Assembly (NCBI GenBank): GCA_947623455.1
Contig: OX392530.1
Span: 1,897,501-1,961,500 of the forward strand
Reading direction: 5' to 3'
Source of the DNA: Mimachlamys varia
Taxonomy: Eukaryota > Mollusca > Bivalvia > Pectinida > Pectinidae
DNA length: 64,000 bases
Part shown: positions 60,793 to 64,000 of the stretch, piece after piece
Layout of the letters: every line of letters starts with the position of its first letter
How positions within the stretch are numbered: the first letter of the stretch is position 1
Position numbers and translations under genes: made by a program
Notes under the pieces: generated by a model
Told to the model about the DNA's origin: nothing
What the model saw: the letters and a program-made list of their open reading frames with translations, nothing else
Databases searched by the model: none

Positions 60793-61196
60793 CCATATTT
60801 CCTGTTGGACCCAGGCCTCTTTCCTGTTGGTCCCAGCCCTATTTCCTGTTGGACCTAGGCCTCTTTCCTGCTGGACCCAGGCCTTTTTCCTGTTGGACCC
60901 ATGCCTTTTCATGTTGGACCCATGCCTTTTCCTGTTGGACCCATGCCTTTTCATGTTGGACCCATGCCTCTTTCCTGTTGGACCCAGGCCTCTTTCCTGT
61001 TGGACCTAGGCCTCTTTCCTGCTGGACCCAGGCCTCTTTCCTGTTGGACCCAGGCCCTTTCCTGTTGCACCCAGGCCTCTTTCCTGCTGCACCCAGGCCT
61101 TTTTCCTGTTGGACCAATGCCTATTTCCTGTTGGACAAATACCTCTTTCCTGTTGGACCCAGGCTTATTTCCTGTTGGTCCCAGCCCTATTTCCTG
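60793..61196. repeat. ~21-22-bp minisatellite abutting the PSMG3 stop codon, about 19 units
   Basis: The unit is tttcctgttggacccaggcc with a few variants (catgcc, cagccc, gcaccc). It runs up to the PSMG3 stop codon and so forms the beginning of that gene's 3' UTR. Long frames on both strands are artefacts of the repeat. Confidence 0.92.
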
Positions 61197-63559
61197 TTAT
61201 ACCACCACACTCTTGACCGCCTCACTGAGTTGGGCCACAGCTTTTGGAGACTCATCCTTCAGAGCCAGGGCTAACATCACTGGTTTCTTTATGTCCAGTT
61301 TACCCATTACATTCTTAGCCAGCACATGCATCAATGGCTGTAACACAGAATTAGCAGTGTATCAGATAACAACAGAATTAGACGAAACAAAGTAGTTAGC
61401 ATATATATATAAGGTATAGGGCTCATAATGAAGTGCGCAGATAAAGTATCGGCTTATATTTGTTAAGATTTAACTGCCATCAATACAATTATCAGCATGG
61501 TAGTATCAACTGACATTATTTGAGTTACTTCAACTTATACCGGTAATTTGCTCTTGTTGGCCCAGACATGAGTGCAGTGCACGTGGTGCGAGTGAAGAAG
61601 GGGTGACGGTAAATCCGTATAGATAAGCCCCCATACGTAACTGATTGGAGAATTTAACCCTGACTACTATAGCGAAAGACAAATTCACTTCACCAACTGA
61701 CCACCTCATGTATGTTTATGTTCATTTCGGTTTAATTTTCATACTTTTTAAAGGTCAAAATGTGAAAATATGGACATAAATAATGCATTGTATATTTACT
61801 AAGTACGGTGATAAAGTGATTAAGAACCTACCTCGTCACGTCCCATCAGTACCTTTGTGGAATAAGAAGGTCGGGAAGGGGTAATGGCATCATCAACGAC
61901 AACATCTCGGGTCAGTTCAATCTGACATAGAAACAAAGAAAACTGTTCAATTACTTCAATCACAAGGATTCTTAAATTGGTGTCAAATTCCTCAACAACT
62001 CAAATTAATTTTACTTTACTGAAAATATACCTAGGGTGGAATTTCTCTTCTTTCCTTCAACCCTGTCCTAAAGTGTATATGTATAGCTTCATACAGGGAC
62101 AGTTCCATTTTCAAGAGGCTGAAAGGGTCTCACTGTCTATATTGCTCACCTTGATATATACGATTGTATTTAAGCAATCATGGACAAATTTCAAATTTTC
62201 TCCAAAAAGCTCAAAGACCAATCACTGTAGCATCTGTATAAAAGTTATGTAATTATGGGATGGGGAACAAGGAAGGCAATCTATAGCTACCAGCCAAATA
62301 TAATTCGTGACTGTATACTTTTCAGTTCTTCAGAAGATGTCAAGGAAAAGTTGATGATGAACGACGGATGCCACACACAGCATATTAAAAGTACTTTGTC
62401 AGGCTTAAACCATCCCAGGAAGCTAAAAAAGCCAAATATCAATGCATAATACATTGTATAAACCAACTCAACCCATTCAGCCAGGTGAGCTTATACATTG
62501 ATGTACAACGCTTTAGACTTTATGTTTTTAGTAATATTTCTTTATACATACCAAGTTGCCCAGCTTGTTAAACTGTGTGACAACTACAAATAATTTGTCT
62601 GTGAAGTGACTGCATAGAATGTCGGTCTTGTGATTGTTGACCATTATAGCTCTCTGTAAAATATAAAGACAGTGTCAGGTAACATCATGCAAACAAGAAA
62701 ATTCTTGGTTAACGTCATGGTCACTTAAACAGGTTGGGCACAACAGCACAAATGGGTAATAATCCTGCATTTGAGTAACAGTTACCCATTTCAGTAACAA
62801 TTATAATTTTGTTACTCATTAGTAATAAGGTGAAATAAAAACACATCAAATCCTTTTAAACTCTTGGAACAAAAAAGGTGTCATCCTGTTTACATAGTCT
62901 GATAAGTAATGCAACAAATGCATTTGTGCACTAAAAAATATAAATTCTGTTGTCAATTTTTTTCTAAAATTGACAAAGAATATCACTGACTTGGTTCTCC
63001 ACTGACTACAGTGCATATGCCACCAGTAAACTGACATTCTATTAATAGCTCCACTCTTCACTATTATAAGCGGAGGCAATACTCACATATACATGTACAT
63101 CCCTGGTGACAACATAATATATATTTTTTCTTGCACAAATACACCTTGTTTTATTTATTTGATTATGTGATATTAATTACACACTTTTTACTCCAAGAGT
63201 TTAAAAGGACTTTATACGTTTTTATTCCACATTATTACCCATATGAGTATATTTTTTTTTACTGAAATGAGTATACGTAGGTCTAGTGCCCAACCTGTTA
63301 ACTACTTAATTATATGCTTACATGTAGTTATAGTACAGTACATGTACAGTTATTGGGTGCCTAAGTATATCTACAAGAAAGTTTAAGATGTTTGTTTAGT
63401 CATCCGATTTGGATGCTGTCATATAATTATCAATCAACAGTAAGTAAAACCATGTATAGTGAAATACTTAACATCATCGTAAATATTACAAGACATTGGG
63501 TGACATACCTGTTTCGTTTTCACTGGAAACCCACTCGTGTTATCCTTCAAGGCGTCCAT
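61197..63559 (-). CDS. PSMG3: PSMG3, proteasome assembly chaperone 3 (complete, 4 exons)
   Basis: Coding exons on the minus strand are 63559-63509, 62653-62552, 61921-61832 and 61337-61197, all in phase 0. They total 127 codons plus TAA. Every junction has canonical signals (cag|gtatgt, ttg|gtatgt, gag|gtaggt donors; ttttacag, atgtcag, gttacag acceptors). The start is the first ATG, in a good context (ccaagatgg). The protein contains KLFVVVTQFNKLGNL, STKVLMGRDEPLMHVLAKN and VMLALALKDESPKAV. These align without gaps of note to human PSMG3 (LVLVTQFGKMGTL, TTKVLLGQDEPLIHVFAKN, LLAVAVKDKS; from memory). PSMG3 pairs with PSMG4 to guide assembly of the 20S proteasome alpha ring in the cytosol. The length is near the human 122. 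It is divergent from TMEM14 (98 bp between start codons), and a minisatellite abuts its stop. Confidence 0.93.
61338..61831. other. PSMG3 intron 3 with a decayed SINE
   Basis: 61550-61715 starts cttgttggcccagacatgag and ends aactgaccacc, resembling the SINE at 41685-41865 in heavily mutated form. The rest is AT-rich. Confidence 0.45.
61922..62551. other. PSMG3 intron 2
   Basis: A 630-bp AT-rich intron. Plus-strand frames at 61977-62252 and 62255-62449 have no recognised motif. No transposon seen. Confidence 0.6.
62654..63508. other. PSMG3 intron 1
   Basis: An 855-bp AT-rich intron with no recognised element or RNA. Confidence 0.6.
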
Positions 63560-63657
63560 CTTGGAAATGACAGAGTTATCGCCCTTCTGCCAATCAGTTC
63601 CTGTTCAGAGTTGAGAGACTTGACACGCAGATATTTTTCTAATTACAAACCACAAAG
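63560..63657. promoter_or_regulatory. Shared bidirectional promoter of PSMG3 and TMEM14
   Basis: Ninety-eight bases separate the two start codons. They contain a CCAAT box, ccaatcag at 63590-63597, and no TATA box in either direction. With both 5' UTRs inside or overlapping this stretch, the genes must share control elements. That they are co-expressed is inference. Confidence 0.6.
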
Positions 63658-63733
63658 ATGCCTGTCGATTATGTCAGTATCGCGTATGCGGTGACAGTAG
63701 CTGCTGGAGGAATTCTGGGCTACACTAGAGCAG
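63658..63733 (+). CDS. TMEM14: TMEM14-family membrane protein, first coding exon (gene continues beyond the window)
   Basis: The ATG at 63658 (context cacaaagatg) opens 25 codons plus one base, ending at the donor gcag|gtgata (phase 1). The encoded VDYVSIAYAVTVAAGGILGY then TRA matches the first transmembrane helix of TMEM14 proteins (GYAALVASGGIIGYVKAG in human TMEM14C, from memory). TMEM14C is a small mitochondrial inner-membrane protein needed for porphyrin import in haem synthesis; related members are less well understood. Which paralogue this is cannot be told from one exon. Confidence 0.8.
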
Positions 63734-64000
63734 GTGATATACTTCTTGCCACTTTTTAATGCATCAGGATTCGATATTGAATATGCTTACATAAGGCCTA
63801 GCACAAACTGAAAGCACATCACAGATGTTCAGAGGTTAGGCCTAAGCTTGCTGTTCAGTAACACTAGGCCTACTTATCCCGGCCTGCGCAGTAACGTGCA
63901 TTCAAGCCAAATTTTAACATTCAAGTAAAATATTTGTGGATATATTTTTTACCATTGTTTCAGTTTACTTCACAAACTCAAATTCCCACAAAAACAAAAG
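63734..64000 (+). other. First intron of the TMEM14-family gene
   Basis: AT-rich. It contains two copies of the short string aggcctaagc/aggccta but no exon. The next exon lies beyond the window. Confidence 0.6.

Noticed and set aside
60755..61395. Plus-strand frames rich in SCWTQAS-type repeats
   Set aside because: They are the 21-22-bp minisatellite; the last part is the antisense of PSMG3 exon 4.

Overview
This is animal nuclear DNA, most likely from a bivalve mollusc. It is AT-rich (roughly one third G+C by eye), with small exons split by introns of many kilobases. It is packed with tRNA-derived SINEs, foldback DNA elements and minisatellites. One repeat type, with tandem ~145-bp cores between 'agctcacctgg' and 'gggcctcttgtt' ends, is one I associate with bivalve genomes. 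The assignment rests on repeat style and gene content; the species is not determined.

Left half (1-35,745, + strand): the 3' portion of one large receptor tyrosine kinase gene of the MuSK/Nrk type. In order its exons encode the end of an Ig domain (2299-2509), a Frizzled-type cysteine-rich domain on two exons (18909-19169 and 28809-28984), a kringle (31485-31727), and one long exon with the transmembrane helix and whole kinase (34571-35745). Intron phases match from the first Frizzled exon to the stop codon. They do not match between the Ig and Frizzled exons, so at least one exon in the 16.4-kb intron is unseen. The 5' exons lie left of the window. The introns hold an antisense non-LTR reverse transcriptase (237-1970), two pogo/Tigger-like MITEs, tandem SINEs, several minisatellites and a 2.3-kb tandem-core element.

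Middle (35.7-49 kb): the kinase 3' UTR, then an intronless nrf-6-like membrane acyltransferase (43583-46048) whose single frame is broken only by one TAG. On either side lie two near-identical TTAA-flanked MITEs and several SINEs. One SINE carries a 43-bp minisatellite grown from its own interior.

Right part (49-61 kb): mostly gene-poor. It holds retroelement fragments, a palindrome near 56.1 kb, a hAT-type MITE with a perfect 8-bp target duplication (59208-59645), and minisatellites at 60.3 and 60.8-61.2 kb.

Right end (61,197-64,000): a head-to-head pair. PSMG3 (proteasome assembly chaperone 3; four exons, complete, - strand) is divergent from the first exon of a TMEM14-family gene (+ strand). 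Their start codons are 98 bp apart, with a CCAAT box between them. The window therefore holds one partial receptor gene, one acyltransferase gene or recent pseudogene, one complete small housekeeping gene and one partial gene, in a repeat-rich background.
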